From contig JAFTMM010000150.1 of the NCBI GenBank assembly GCA_017452405.1, positions 1 to 7,509 on the forward strand: a DNA stretch of 7,509 nucleotides, in the 5' to 3' direction. The position numbers and the translations under genes were made by a program. The stretch is from Clostridia bacterium. Lineage in GTDB: Bacteria > Bacillota > Clostridia > Christensenellales > Pumilibacteraceae. The notes below the pieces were generated by a model. That model saw only the letters and a program-made list of their open reading frames with translations. It did not search any database and had not been told where the DNA came from. Positions 1 to 6,149 of this stretch are shown piece after piece. Numbering within the stretch: position 1 is the stretch's first letter; each line of letters begins with the position of its first letter.

Positions 1-154
1 GTCATTTTGCTCAAAAATCTCCTCGCATCTGCTACTTTCTCCTATCAAACAGTATGTTTGGAGAAGTACTACTATGAGATCCTATCGTACCACTCAGGAT
101 GTCACAACAAGTTACTCATCACAAAGTAAAGACCTTAAAGGCGTTCAGGAGAGT

Positions 155-189
155 TCGAGAACCCACCGCAAGGGTTCTCGACGCTTTTT
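155..189 (+). terminator. Rho-independent terminator-like hairpin
   Basis: TCGAGAACCC (155-164) pairs perfectly with GGGTTCTCGA (172-181) around a 7-base loop. CGC and then five T (185-189) follow, so it has the form of an intrinsic terminator for rightward transcription. No gene ending just before it is visible. It may instead belong to a dispersed repeat together with the adjacent element at 190-219, since the two abut. Confidence 0.55.
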
Positions 190-219
190 GATCAAACTTT
201 TTAGCGCATCAAAAGTTTG
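190..219. repeat. Short dispersed-type repeat, copy 1, with hairpin
   Basis: The 17-bp GATCAAACTTTTTAGCG (190-206) recurs exactly at 302-318. In this copy CAAACTTTT (193-201) pairs with AAAAGTTTG (211-219) to make a 9-bp, AT-rich hairpin. Two identical 17-mers about 110 bases apart in a non-coding region, each with its own inverted partner, suggest a repeat family, but only these two copies are in view. Confidence 0.6.
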
Positions 220-301
220 TACTATAAAGTAACTATACAAGAAAACCTCACCTATTTACATTCAATAAGCTGGCTAACGTATACCAATTTTAAAATCTTA
301 A

Positions 302-328
302 GATCAAACTTTTTAGCGAAAAAGTTTT
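302..328. repeat. Short dispersed-type repeat, copy 2, with hairpin
   Basis: Second exact copy of GATCAAACTTTTTAGCG (302-318). Here AAACTTTTT (306-314) pairs with AAAAAGTTT (319-327) across the 4-base loop AGCG. The downstream half differs from copy 1, yet the ability to form a hairpin is kept, as expected of a structured element. It ends 7 bases before the -35 box of the next gene, so it could be a weak terminator for upstream transcription. Confidence 0.6.
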
Positions 329-334
329 ATTTAC

Positions 335-363
335 TTGCCTAACTTCCCTATAAATTATATAAT
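335..363 (+). promoter_or_regulatory. Sigma-A type promoter of the radical SAM gene
   Basis: TTGCCT (335-340), a 17-bp spacer and a perfect TATAAT (358-363). A start of transcription 7 bases after the -10 box falls at about 370, which is the A of the gene's ATG. No ribosome binding site lies between the promoter and the ATG, so the transcript may be leaderless. Confidence 0.7.
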
Positions 364-369
364 ACTACT

Positions 370-1245
370 ATGACTTACAGCAGTTGCAATTTATGTCCAA
401 GAGAGTGTGGCGTAGACAGACGAAAGACGCGCGGTTACTGCGGAGCGCGCGACAATGCAATCGTCGCCAAAACCATGCTACACTTTTGGGAAGAACCGTG
501 CGTGAGCGGAACAAAGGGAAGTGGCGCGGTGTTCTTCTCCGGTTGTAACCTGCGTTGTAATTTCTGTCAAAACCGTGACATTTCCTTTACCCTACGAGGC
601 GAGGAGTATACGGCTGAAATGCTGACGGAAAAGTTTTTCGAGTTAGCAAGAGAGGGCGCGCATAATATTAATCTCGTAACGGCAACGCCCTATCTGCCCA
701 CCGTAACCGAAGCGATAATTCGCGCTAAAACTCACGGATTGAATTTGCCCGTCGTATACAATACCGGTGGTTATGAAAAAGTCGAAGCGATTAGGGCGCT
801 TAACGGACTCGTGGACGTATACCTGCCCGACTTCAAGTATTCCTGCTCGGCGCTATCTGCCAAGTATTCAGGAGCGCAAGACTATCCAGAAATTGCAATG
901 CGCGCCATTGACGAAATGGTAAAAAGCGTCGGCGCGCCTATCTTTGAAAACGGACTAATAAAAAAAGGCGTAATAATCCGTCACCTCGTTCTTCCCGGTC
1001 ACAAGGAGGACTCCAAAGCCGTTCTGCGCGCGATTGCCGAGCAGTGGGGAACGGACGTAACGGTGAGCGTAATGCGTCAATTTACGCCCGAATTTGCAAG
1101 CGAGGATTGCGACTTAAAACGCCGTATAACAACCTACGAATACAACTCGGTGCTGGAAGAAGCAGATAGACTCGGACTGAGTGGCTACGCGCAAGGAGCG
1201 GATTCTGCAACCGCAGACTACACGCCCGACTTCGCAAATAAATAA
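370..1245 (+). CDS. pflX: PflX-family radical SAM protein (COG1313)
   Basis: 291 residues. The radical SAM [4Fe-4S] motif CxxxCxxC is at C59, C63 and C66, within FFSGCNLRCNFCQN. An N-terminal cysteine cluster (C6, C9, C13, C24, in CNLCPRECG and YCG) and the C-terminal YTPDF are typical of the PflX/COG1313 group, relatives of the pyruvate formate-lyase activating enzyme. The family should cleave S-adenosylmethionine reductively to make a 5'-deoxyadenosyl radical; its substrate is not established, and no glycyl-radical enzyme gene is nearby to suggest a partner. The protein should be cytosolic and oxygen sensitive, consistent with an anaerobe. Start: the ATG at 370 keeps the conserved first cysteines only five residues in, but has no ribosome binding site and coincides with the predicted transcription start. 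Length is near the family norm and all key cysteines are present. Confidence 0.9.
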   Translation: MTYSSCNLCPRECGVDRRKTRGYCGARDNAIVAKTMLHFWEEPCVSGTKGSGAVFFSGCNLRCNFCQNRDISFTLRGEEYTAEMLTEKFFELAREGAHNINLVTATPYLPTVTEAIIRAKTHGLNLPVVYNTGGYEKVEAIRALNGLVDVYLPDFKYSCSALSAKYSGAQDYPEIAMRAIDEMVKSVGAPIFENGLIKKGVIIRHLVLPGHKEDSKAVLRAIAEQWGTDVTVSVMRQFTPEFASEDCDLKRRITTYEYNSVLEEADRLGLSGYAQGADSATADYTPDFANK

Positions 1246-1262
1246 TAACCAAACGTCCTTAC

Positions 1263-1317
1263 CGTTATTAAATAACGTTAAAATATTTCGTTTAATATTT
1301 TCCGATCGGGGCATAAT
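1263..1317 (+). promoter_or_regulatory. Possible promoter and small palindrome before the 1324 gene
   Basis: The 78-base gap holds a perfect palindrome CGTTATT-A-AATAACG (1263-1277), an inverted repeat AAAATATT/AATATTTT (1280-1287 and 1294-1301), and a -10-like CATAAT (1312-1317). There is no convincing -35 box at the right distance (CGTTTA at 1289-1294 is poor). A start from this -10 would fall at about 1324, the A of the next ATG, which also lacks a ribosome binding site. No terminator separates the two genes, so read-through from the upstream promoter is equally possible. Confidence 0.35.
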
Positions 1318-1323
1318 CACGGT

Positions 1324-1986
1324 ATGAAAATGCCTATAAGAGAGATTACTTATCTGGTCGGGGACTGCGCGGAGAAGCGCAGACTGATGCGCGTCGGCGG
1401 TGTAAGCTTAGCGCGCGCAATGAATGACGAAGTTTCCGCTATTTGCAGAATGGGAGGAAAAGACTATTATGTAATCGGTAAACATCCCTTTTCTTCTTTT
1501 ACGGTGTGGCAGTATATGCGCTACGAGCGCGCCTTGCTTTCGCCCGTACCGCTCACCAAAACGTCGGCTAAGGAGCTACTAAAAAAAGCCGGACTGCATA
1601 TTTCGCTGTCTAAGCGCTTAGGCAGTCTGTCCGTAGTTAAGCGCAGACTCGTAACAGTCCTTTCGAGAATAACGGACTCCACTTCGTCAGTAGCCCTATC
1701 GCTTGACGGCGTACCGTACTCTATGCGCCTCAAACGCCAGCTTCGTAGGGCGTCTGCCAAACTGCGCAAAACTTACGGATTGTACGTGGCTGTCACCGAT
1801 AGCCGTTTTGCGGTTAAAGGCAACGGCGTGGAAATCCGTCCCAACACGCTTTTCGTGCGCTCTCGCAAAAAGTACCGCTCCGGTGTTGTCCGTCGCGCTT
1901 CGCTTATCGAAGGACTGAAAGCCCGCTTTGCCGAACCTCCCGTTATTGAGAAAGGAATGGTAGTGTGTGTGAAAGAAGTTCACTAA
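1324..1986 (+). CDS. Basic protein of unknown family, resembling a degenerate ABC ATPase domain
   Basis: 220 residues, rich in Lys and Arg, with no signal peptide or membrane segment. I do not recognise a family. Read against an ABC transporter nucleotide-binding domain, blocks fall in the right order: YLVGDCAEKRRLMR (10-23) where the Walker A loop would be; YYVIGKHPFSSFTVWQYM (48-65) like the Q-loop and 'LTVxEN' region; LGSLSVVKRRL (99-109) like the signature plus basic residues; SVALSLDG (122-129) like Walker B; YSMRLKRQLRR (132-142) like the D-loop and helix; YVAVTDSRF (154-162) like the H-loop. Yet GxxxxGK[ST], LSGGQ, the Walker B glutamate and the H-loop histidine are all absent, so it should not hydrolyse ATP. 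This parallel is my reading, not an established assignment. It lies 78 bases after the radical SAM gene, and a terminator follows. The ATG at 1324 has no clear ribosome binding site; a second ATG at 1330 is possible. Confidence 0.7.
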   Translation: MKMPIREITYLVGDCAEKRRLMRVGGVSLARAMNDEVSAICRMGGKDYYVIGKHPFSSFTVWQYMRYERALLSPVPLTKTSAKELLKKAGLHISLSKRLGSLSVVKRRLVTVLSRITDSTSSVALSLDGVPYSMRLKRQLRRASAKLRKTYGLYVAVTDSRFAVKGNGVEIRPNTLFVRSRKKYRSGVVRRASLIEGLKARFAEPPVIEKGMVVCVKEVH

Positions 1987-1997
1987 AAACAAATAGA

Positions 1998-2037
1998 AAA
2001 ACACCTCTAAAGTTAAAACTTCGGAGGTGTTTTGTTT
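1998..2037 (+). terminator. Intrinsic terminator after the 1324 gene
   Basis: AAAACACCTC (1998-2007) pairs perfectly with GAGGTGTTTT (2024-2033). The inside can fold further with AAGT/ACTT (2010-2013 and 2018-2021). The right arm runs into TTTTGTTT (2030-2037). It starts 12 bases after the stop codon and would end the rightward unit that includes the 1324 gene, insulating the AT-rich island. Confidence 0.85.
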
Positions 2038-2039
2038 AG

Positions 2040-2154
2040 TGAAACATTTTGCAGATATATTAAAAATGTTTCAGTAGTAATGAAAGATTTTACAAATTAG
2101 GAAAAATGTTTCAGTAGTAATGAAAGATTTTGTTGACAATGGCAAAACGTTTCA
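2040..2154. repeat. Array of six alternating 11-bp half-sites, with a 30-bp perfect direct repeat
   Basis: A 30-bp sequence is repeated exactly at 2062-2091 and 2102-2131 (40-bp period). Each copy is an imperfect palindrome: AAAATGTTTCA, a 7-bp spacer GTAGTAA, then TGAAAGATTTT (10 of 11 matched). An exact inverted half-site TGAAACATTTT lies upstream (2040-2050) and a further half-site AAAACGTTTCA downstream (2144-2154). The six half-sites start at 2040, 2063, 2081, 2103, 2121 and 2144, alternate in orientation, and average 20.8 bp apart, close to two helical turns. The last one sits in the spacer of the promoter and ends 1 base before its -10 box. This is what a cooperative operator would look like; the protein that binds is unknown. 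Confidence 0.75.
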
Positions 2155-2161
2155 GTATAAT
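2133..2161 (+). promoter_or_regulatory. Consensus sigma-A promoter of the ATPase gene
   Basis: TTGACA (2133-2138), a 17-bp spacer and TATAAT (2156-2161): both boxes are perfect consensus. Transcription should begin at about 2168, leaving a leader of roughly 13 bases with GGAGG at 2172-2176 before the ATG at 2181. The half-site array overlaps it, so a strong promoter that is normally held down is a reasonable reading. Confidence 0.85.
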
Positions 2162-2180
2162 ATTAATGTTTGGAGGTAAT

Positions 2181-3365
2181 ATGATACAGAGGGAGCATTA
2201 CATAAAATCGGTAAGAGCTTTTTATGATTCGGACTTGATAAAAATAATCACTGGAATTCGTCGTTCTGGTAAATCCATAATATTAGAACAGATAATGTCC
2301 GAAATAAAAGAAAAAACGGATAATATTATTTATTTGAATTTTGAAGACAAGCGCTTAACGTCAAACATAAAAAACGGAAGGCATTTGATTAATTACGTGG
2401 AAAAGCACCGAAAGACGGGGAAATGCTATCTTTTTTTTGACGAGGTGCAAGTTTTGGAAGATTGGCATGAAGCATGTAAGACCTTGCGTTTGTATGATAA
2501 TTCGTTATTTATTATAGGCTCTAACTCAAAATTGTTATCCGGAGAGTTTACTAAAGAATTAAGCGGTAGATACGTTTCTTTTCGAGTTAGACCGTTTGTT
2601 TATAAAGAAATAATAGAATATGCTAAGGAATTAGGTAGGGAAATCTCTGTAACTGATTATTTGGTTTGGGGCGGATTTCCTAAGCGTTTTGAGTTTAATA
2701 GCTTAGATTCACAGCTTATTTATTTGAATGATCTTGACGATACGATAGTTTTTAATGATTTACTACGAAGATATAAAATTCGAAAAGAAAACCTTTTTAA
2801 AAGCCTCGTGAATTACGTTTTACGCTCCAATGGCAGAATATTTTCCGCAAAGTCCATTTGCGAATATATAAAAAGAGAGCATGAATCATGTTCTTTAAAT
2901 ACGATTATGAAATACCTCGGCTATCTTAAAGAAGCGTATATAATTGAATCGATCAAGCAATTTTCTACCAAAACAAAAAAAGAGCTGAGTTATTACACGA
3001 AGATTTATAATGCAGACGTAGCATTTAATTCAATTCGATGCCAAGATAATCGATTTGATTTAACCCATAATCTTGAAAACGTTGTGTATAACGAACTTTT
3101 ATATATGGGTTATAATTTATACGTTTATAATAATGTGGGGAATGAAATAGATTTTCTTGCACAGAAAGGCAATAAAAAATATTTTATTCAGGTAGCATAC
3201 TGCGTAGCGGAAGAAAAAGCGTATAATCGAGAATTCAAGGCGTTCAAGGGAATAGACAATCTATCACAAAAAATCTTGATTACCAACGACGAGATTGATT
3301 ACTCCACAAGCACGGTCAAACATATCAAATTAAAAGATTTTTTACTAATGGACAGTTTGGATTAG
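2181..3365 (+). CDS. AAA_14/DUF4143 family ATP-binding protein
   Basis: 394 residues. The N-terminal AAA-type ATPase has Walker A GIRRSGKS (25-32), Walker B YLFFDEVQ (83-90), a sensor-like IIGSNSKLL (111-119) and a likely arginine finger in SGRYVSFRVRPF (128-139). The rest fits DUF4143: a probable winged-helix stretch (about 203-262) and a C-terminal PD-(D/E)xK-like core with E299, E305, EID (322-324) and IQVAY (336-340). The usual catalytic lysine is replaced by Ala339, so nuclease activity is doubtful. The family (PF13173 plus PF13635) is widespread and often multicopy in gut anaerobes; its role is not known. I start at 2181 because GGAGG precedes it and because the in-frame ATG at 2130 lies upstream of the promoter. 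The gene is markedly richer in A+T than its neighbours and is flanked by terminators, suggesting acquisition as a single-gene unit. Confidence 0.92.
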   Translation: MIQREHYIKSVRAFYDSDLIKIITGIRRSGKSIILEQIMSEIKEKTDNIIYLNFEDKRLTSNIKNGRHLINYVEKHRKTGKCYLFFDEVQVLEDWHEACKTLRLYDNSLFIIGSNSKLLSGEFTKELSGRYVSFRVRPFVYKEIIEYAKELGREISVTDYLVWGGFPKRFEFNSLDSQLIYLNDLDDTIVFNDLLRRYKIRKENLFKSLVNYVLRSNGRIFSAKSICEYIKREHESCSLNTIMKYLGYLKEAYIIESIKQFSTKTKKELSYYTKIYNADVAFNSIRCQDNRFDLTHNLENVVYNELLYMGYNLYVYNNVGNEIDFLAQKGNKKYFIQVAYCVAEEKAYNREFKAFKGIDNLSQKILITNDEIDYSTSTVKHIKLKDFLLMDSLD

Positions 3366-3381
3366 AGTTACGTACGCTTCT

Positions 3382-3430
3382 AAAACAAAAAGGAACAGAC
3401 CTCAAGGCTGTTCCTTTTTGTTTTTTAATC
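3382..3430. terminator. Bidirectional terminator between convergent genes
   Basis: AAAACAAAAAGGAACAG (3382-3398) pairs perfectly, 17 bp, with the inverted copy at 3408-3424 around a 9-base loop. Rightward, the right arm runs into T-rich sequence to 3426. Leftward, the complement of the A-rich left arm supplies the T tract. It lies between the ATPase stop (3365) and the antiporter stop (3431), so it should serve both. Confidence 0.9.
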
Positions 3431-4480
3431 TTAACTCAAAAACAAATATACCAAATACCCGACGAGTCCGACGAGCATTATCGCTCCGCCAACTTTGTTT
3501 ATGCGCTTGCCTTTTCCGATACCAACGCAGACGAGAAGAAGCGCGCCTGCTCCAAGACTTACGAGAATATCCACGAAGAAGCTAGAGGGGTACGGAATTC
3601 CGAAGATGAGGGCAGGTAGTCCGAGTATGAGCAATATATTCATAATATTGCTTCCGATAATATTGCCGAGCGCGAGATCGGTGTTACCCTTAACCGCAGC
3701 CACAACGCTGGTTACGAGTTCGGGGAGTGACGTGCCGAGCGCGACAACCGTAACCGACAGAATTTTTCGCGCGTTGTCGTTAGGGATAAGTTCGGTCAGC
3801 TTTTCCACGTTATTAACGACGAGGTCAGCGCCGAGAACTACGAAAGCAAGACCGACTAAGGTTATTACTATAAGAAACCAGACCTTGTCCTGCATACGGT
3901 CGTATGCGCCGAGTATGCCTCTTTTAATGCGAGGCGGTTCAGCCTTTTCGGCTTCGCTTATCTCGGTATGCGGAACGCCGTCGTCGGGAGAGGCAAGGAG
4001 CTTTTCCTTCTTTCGCTGTTTAACCGCGCCCACGACCATATATGCAATATACGCGCCGAAAAGCAGGACGAATATAAGTCCTTCGATATGCGAAACTTCC
4101 ATAGGCGTAATAATCTCAGCTAAGAGGAACAGGACGGCGGTTACGACGCAAAGAAAGGGAATTTCGAGCATTGCCGTCTTTTTCTCCACGCCGAGGTTAC
4201 GGATAAGGGAGGAAATGCCGAGTATAAGCAGAATATTAATAATATTACTGCCCACGACGTTACCCATTGCAATATCACCGCTACCACTGATTACCGACTT
4301 GAACGAAACGGCGAGTTCGGGCGCGCTCGTACCAAAAGCAACGATCGTCATTCCGATAACGAACGCAGACACGCGGAGCTTGCCTGCAATACCGCTTGCG
4401 CCGTCCACGAACATATCCGCGCCGATAATGAGCATCACCACACCGGCGATTATACATAATATCATTAAAAAAACGTCCAT
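3431..4480 (-). CDS. Calcium/sodium antiporter, CaCA family (YrbG-like)
   Basis: 349 residues, an integral membrane protein that should exchange Na+ (or H+/K+) for Ca2+ across the cytoplasmic membrane. The two inverted alpha repeats that form the ion path are both intact: GMTIVAFGTSAPELAVS (43-59) with GNVVGSNIINILLILG (73-88), and VTVVALGTSLPELVTS (243-258) with GNIIGSNIMNILLILG (272-287). The ion-binding glutamates of the two GTSxPEL motifs (E55, E254) are present. About ten hydrophobic segments are seen, with a charged cytoplasmic loop at about 153-199 between the halves. It is the second gene of a leftward operon: the ATG is 8 bases after the cardiolipin synthase stop, and its ribosome binding site (AAGGA) overlaps that stop codon, so translational coupling is likely. 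The exact ions cannot be told from sequence. Confidence 0.93.
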   Translation of the reverse strand: MDVFLMILCIIAGVVMLIIGADMFVDGASGIAGKLRVSAFVIGMTIVAFGTSAPELAVSFKSVISGSGDIAMGNVVGSNIINILLILGISSLIRNLGVEKKTAMLEIPFLCVVTAVLFLLAEIITPMEVSHIEGLIFVLLFGAYIAYMVVGAVKQRKKEKLLASPDDGVPHTEISEAEKAEPPRIKRGILGAYDRMQDKVWFLIVITLVGLAFVVLGADLVVNNVEKLTELIPNDNARKILSVTVVALGTSLPELVTSVVAAVKGNTDLALGNIIGSNIMNILLILGLPALIFGIPYPSSFFVDILVSLGAGALLLVCVGIGKGKRINKVGGAIMLVGLVGYLVYLFLS

Positions 4481-4488
4481 ATTTTTCC

Positions 4489-6051
4489 TTAAAGCATAGG
4501 TGAAATAATTGAGCCGACTGCGCTGACTATGCGCTTCGGGATAGTCTGCTTAATCGTTTCTTTCGTCATTAGCTCGCACACTTCGAAGGTTTTTTCGAAG
4601 TCTGCTTTAACGTCTTTCAAGCACTCCGTCTTATACATCCAAACCCCACACTCGAAGTGGTGGATAAGAGAGCGGTAATCGAGGTTAATCGTACCGATCA
4701 TACCCTCCACGTCGTCGCAAAGGTAGTTTTTAGCGTGCAAGAATCCGGGTAGATACTCGTAAATCTTTATTCCCGCCTTAACGAGCGGTTTATAATTTCT
4801 TCTCGTGATCCAGAATACGATCTTTTTATCCGGCACTCTCGGAGTTATGATGCGAACGTCCACACCGCGTTTAGCGGCGTTTATCAGAGCGGTCTGAATA
4901 GCGTGGTCGAGAATAAGGTAAGGCGTAGTTATATACATATAATCCTTAGCGTGATTAATCATGTTAAGGATACAGTTTTTGCCGACGTGATCCTCCATAA
5001 GCGGACGAGGGCTGTCACCGAAAGGCTGAATAATTCCCTCGGTATCGAACCACTCGTAATATTCGGGAATATAGAATTCGTAGTTTTCTAGTCTAGTATC
5101 GTCCTGCGCGTCAAACGTAGACATAAACAGCATAATAAGGTTCTGCACCGCTTCGCCTCTAATACGCACCGCCGAGTCCTTCCATTGACCGAGAGGGTGG
5201 GTGACGTTAATATACTCGTCGGCGAGATTGGCTCCGCCCATAAACCCTACCTTGCCGTCAACGACGGTAATTTTGCGGTGGTCACGGTTATTATGTACCG
5301 CGCTGGCTATGGGTGTGAACTTATTGAAGCGCAGGCAGTCAATGCCTTTTTCCTGCATTTTCTTATAGAAATTACTCTCGATATGTGGCAAAGAACCGAT
5401 ATCGTCGTATAACAGCTTGACTACCACACCGCTCTTGACCTTTTCTTCAAGAATGCTTTCGACCTTATCCCACATAACACCGCGCTCAATAATGAAGTAT
5501 TCCATAAGAATATACTTCTCGGCTTTTTCAAGCTCTTCCACGAGCGCCTCAAAAAAGGTTTCGCCGGTAGCGAAGAAATCTGCTTTGGAGTAGCGGTGGG
5601 GGACGGCGGAGGAAGCGTTATAGAGGTATCTGCTGTGTCCGGCGTAGCTTCCGAGTACGTCCGCGCAATCGTCGGTGGACGTTGTATACTTCTTGCCTCG
5701 AGTGTAAATATCCAGATAAAGGAGCGTCTTTTTTCTGCTCATTCTGTTGTGCGAGAAAAAGAGGTAAAGCAGAGAGCCTGCTAAGGGCGCAAACACGAGA
5801 AGCGTTACCCACGCGAGTTTCGCTTCCGGTACCATATCTCGAACGGAAAGACGCGCAATAACTATAAGCGCAACCAAATAGTTAAATACGACCGCAATAA
5901 TCTGGGAAACTTTAACGTCCCCAATCGTACCCGGAATGAAATCTATCAGAGCGTCAACAAGCATGCCGGATAAGAAGTAAACTCCTATCTGAGCAACGAT
6001 TGCAAAAAGCGCTAATCCCGTTTTGCCCACGAGGGCTCTGAGTAGTTTCAT
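4489..6051 (-). CDS. cls: Cardiolipin synthase, phospholipase D family
   Basis: 520 residues. It should make cardiolipin from two phosphatidylglycerols at the cytoplasmic membrane. Membrane segments lie at about 7-40 (one or two passes), 48-69 and 79-99. Two HxKxxxxD catalytic motifs of the phospholipase D superfamily follow: H258-K260-D265 (DHRKITVVDG, then FMGGANLADEY) and H439-K441-D446 (FLHAKNYLCDD, then GTINLDYRSL and HFECG). Both are complete, so an active enzyme is expected. I start at 6051 because GGAGG lies 8 bases upstream; an in-frame ATG at 6084 would lie inside the promoter spacer and so before the transcript begins. It is first in the operon with the antiporter. Confidence 0.94.
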   Translation of the reverse strand: MKLLRALVGKTGLALFAIVAQIGVYFLSGMLVDALIDFIPGTIGDVKVSQIIAVVFNYLVALIVIARLSVRDMVPEAKLAWVTLLVFAPLAGSLLYLFFSHNRMSRKKTLLYLDIYTRGKKYTTSTDDCADVLGSYAGHSRYLYNASSAVPHRYSKADFFATGETFFEALVEELEKAEKYILMEYFIIERGVMWDKVESILEEKVKSGVVVKLLYDDIGSLPHIESNFYKKMQEKGIDCLRFNKFTPIASAVHNNRDHRKITVVDGKVGFMGGANLADEYINVTHPLGQWKDSAVRIRGEAVQNLIMLFMSTFDAQDDTRLENYEFYIPEYYEWFDTEGIIQPFGDSPRPLMEDHVGKNCILNMINHAKDYMYITTPYLILDHAIQTALINAAKRGVDVRIITPRVPDKKIVFWITRRNYKPLVKAGIKIYEYLPGFLHAKNYLCDDVEGMIGTINLDYRSLIHHFECGVWMYKTECLKDVKADFEKTFEVCELMTKETIKQTIPKRIVSAVGSIISPML

Positions 6052-6074
6052 AATATTTTCCTCCGAGTGAGTAA

Positions 6075-6103
6075 ATAATAACAAAAACGGCGTAAAAAGT
6101 CAA
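6075..6103 (-). promoter_or_regulatory. Promoter of the cls-antiporter operon
   Basis: On the minus strand: TTGACT (6103-6098), a 17-bp spacer, and TATTAT (6080-6075) preceded by TGT, which also makes an extended -10. The start should be near 6068, giving a leader of about 17 bases with GGAGG at 6064-6060. Confidence 0.82.
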
Positions 6104-6149
6104 TAGGTAATTGGTGAAAACCGCATTTTATAATTATGTCGCTATTTTT

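Larger units (their letters stand above)
1..369. other. Non-coding leader region with hairpins and a promoter
   Basis: No convincing gene is seen here. The region holds a strong hairpin (155-181), two copies of a 17-bp element (190-206 and 302-318), and the promoter of the next gene (335-363). An imperfect inverted repeat with CAAAC (46-50) and GTTTG (56-60) lies near the left end. A 52-codon reading frame at 74-232 has a passable ribosome binding site but runs through the hairpin and the repeat, so I do not call it. On the minus strand a GAGGAG (24 down to 19) lies before possible starts at the left edge (TTG at 14, ATG at 5), so a leftward gene may begin just outside; too little is visible to annotate it. 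Confidence 0.6.

Noticed and set aside
1..24. Possible minus-strand gene start at the left edge (GAGGAG then TTG or ATG)
   Set aside because: Only a few codons would be visible, so neither a start nor a product can be supported.
150..181. GTTCGAGAACCC resembling a tRNA T-arm
   Set aside because: No acceptor stem, anticodon arm or D-arm can be laid out around it; it is the left arm of a simple hairpin.
74..232. 52-codon plus-strand frame with GGAGAAG upstream
   Set aside because: It runs straight through the terminator-like hairpin and the repeated element, its product is low in hydrophobic core residues, and no promoter is seen.
2062..2131. Two 30-bp direct repeats as a CRISPR remnant
   Set aside because: The interval is only 10 bp, far too short for a spacer, the repeats overlap a promoter, and no cas gene is present.
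2130..2180. Longer ATPase start at the ATG at 2130
   Set aside because: It lies upstream of the predicted transcription start (about 2168) and has no ribosome binding site, while 2181 has GGAGG and the family N terminus.
3495..4499. 334-codon plus-strand frame opposite the antiporter
   Set aside because: Low-complexity Ser/Thr/Ile/Arg-rich product typical of the complement of a membrane-protein gene; the minus-strand gene is certain.
6052..6084. Longer cardiolipin synthase start at 6084
   Set aside because: That ATG is inside the spacer of the operon promoter, and the 6051 start has a well-placed GGAGG.
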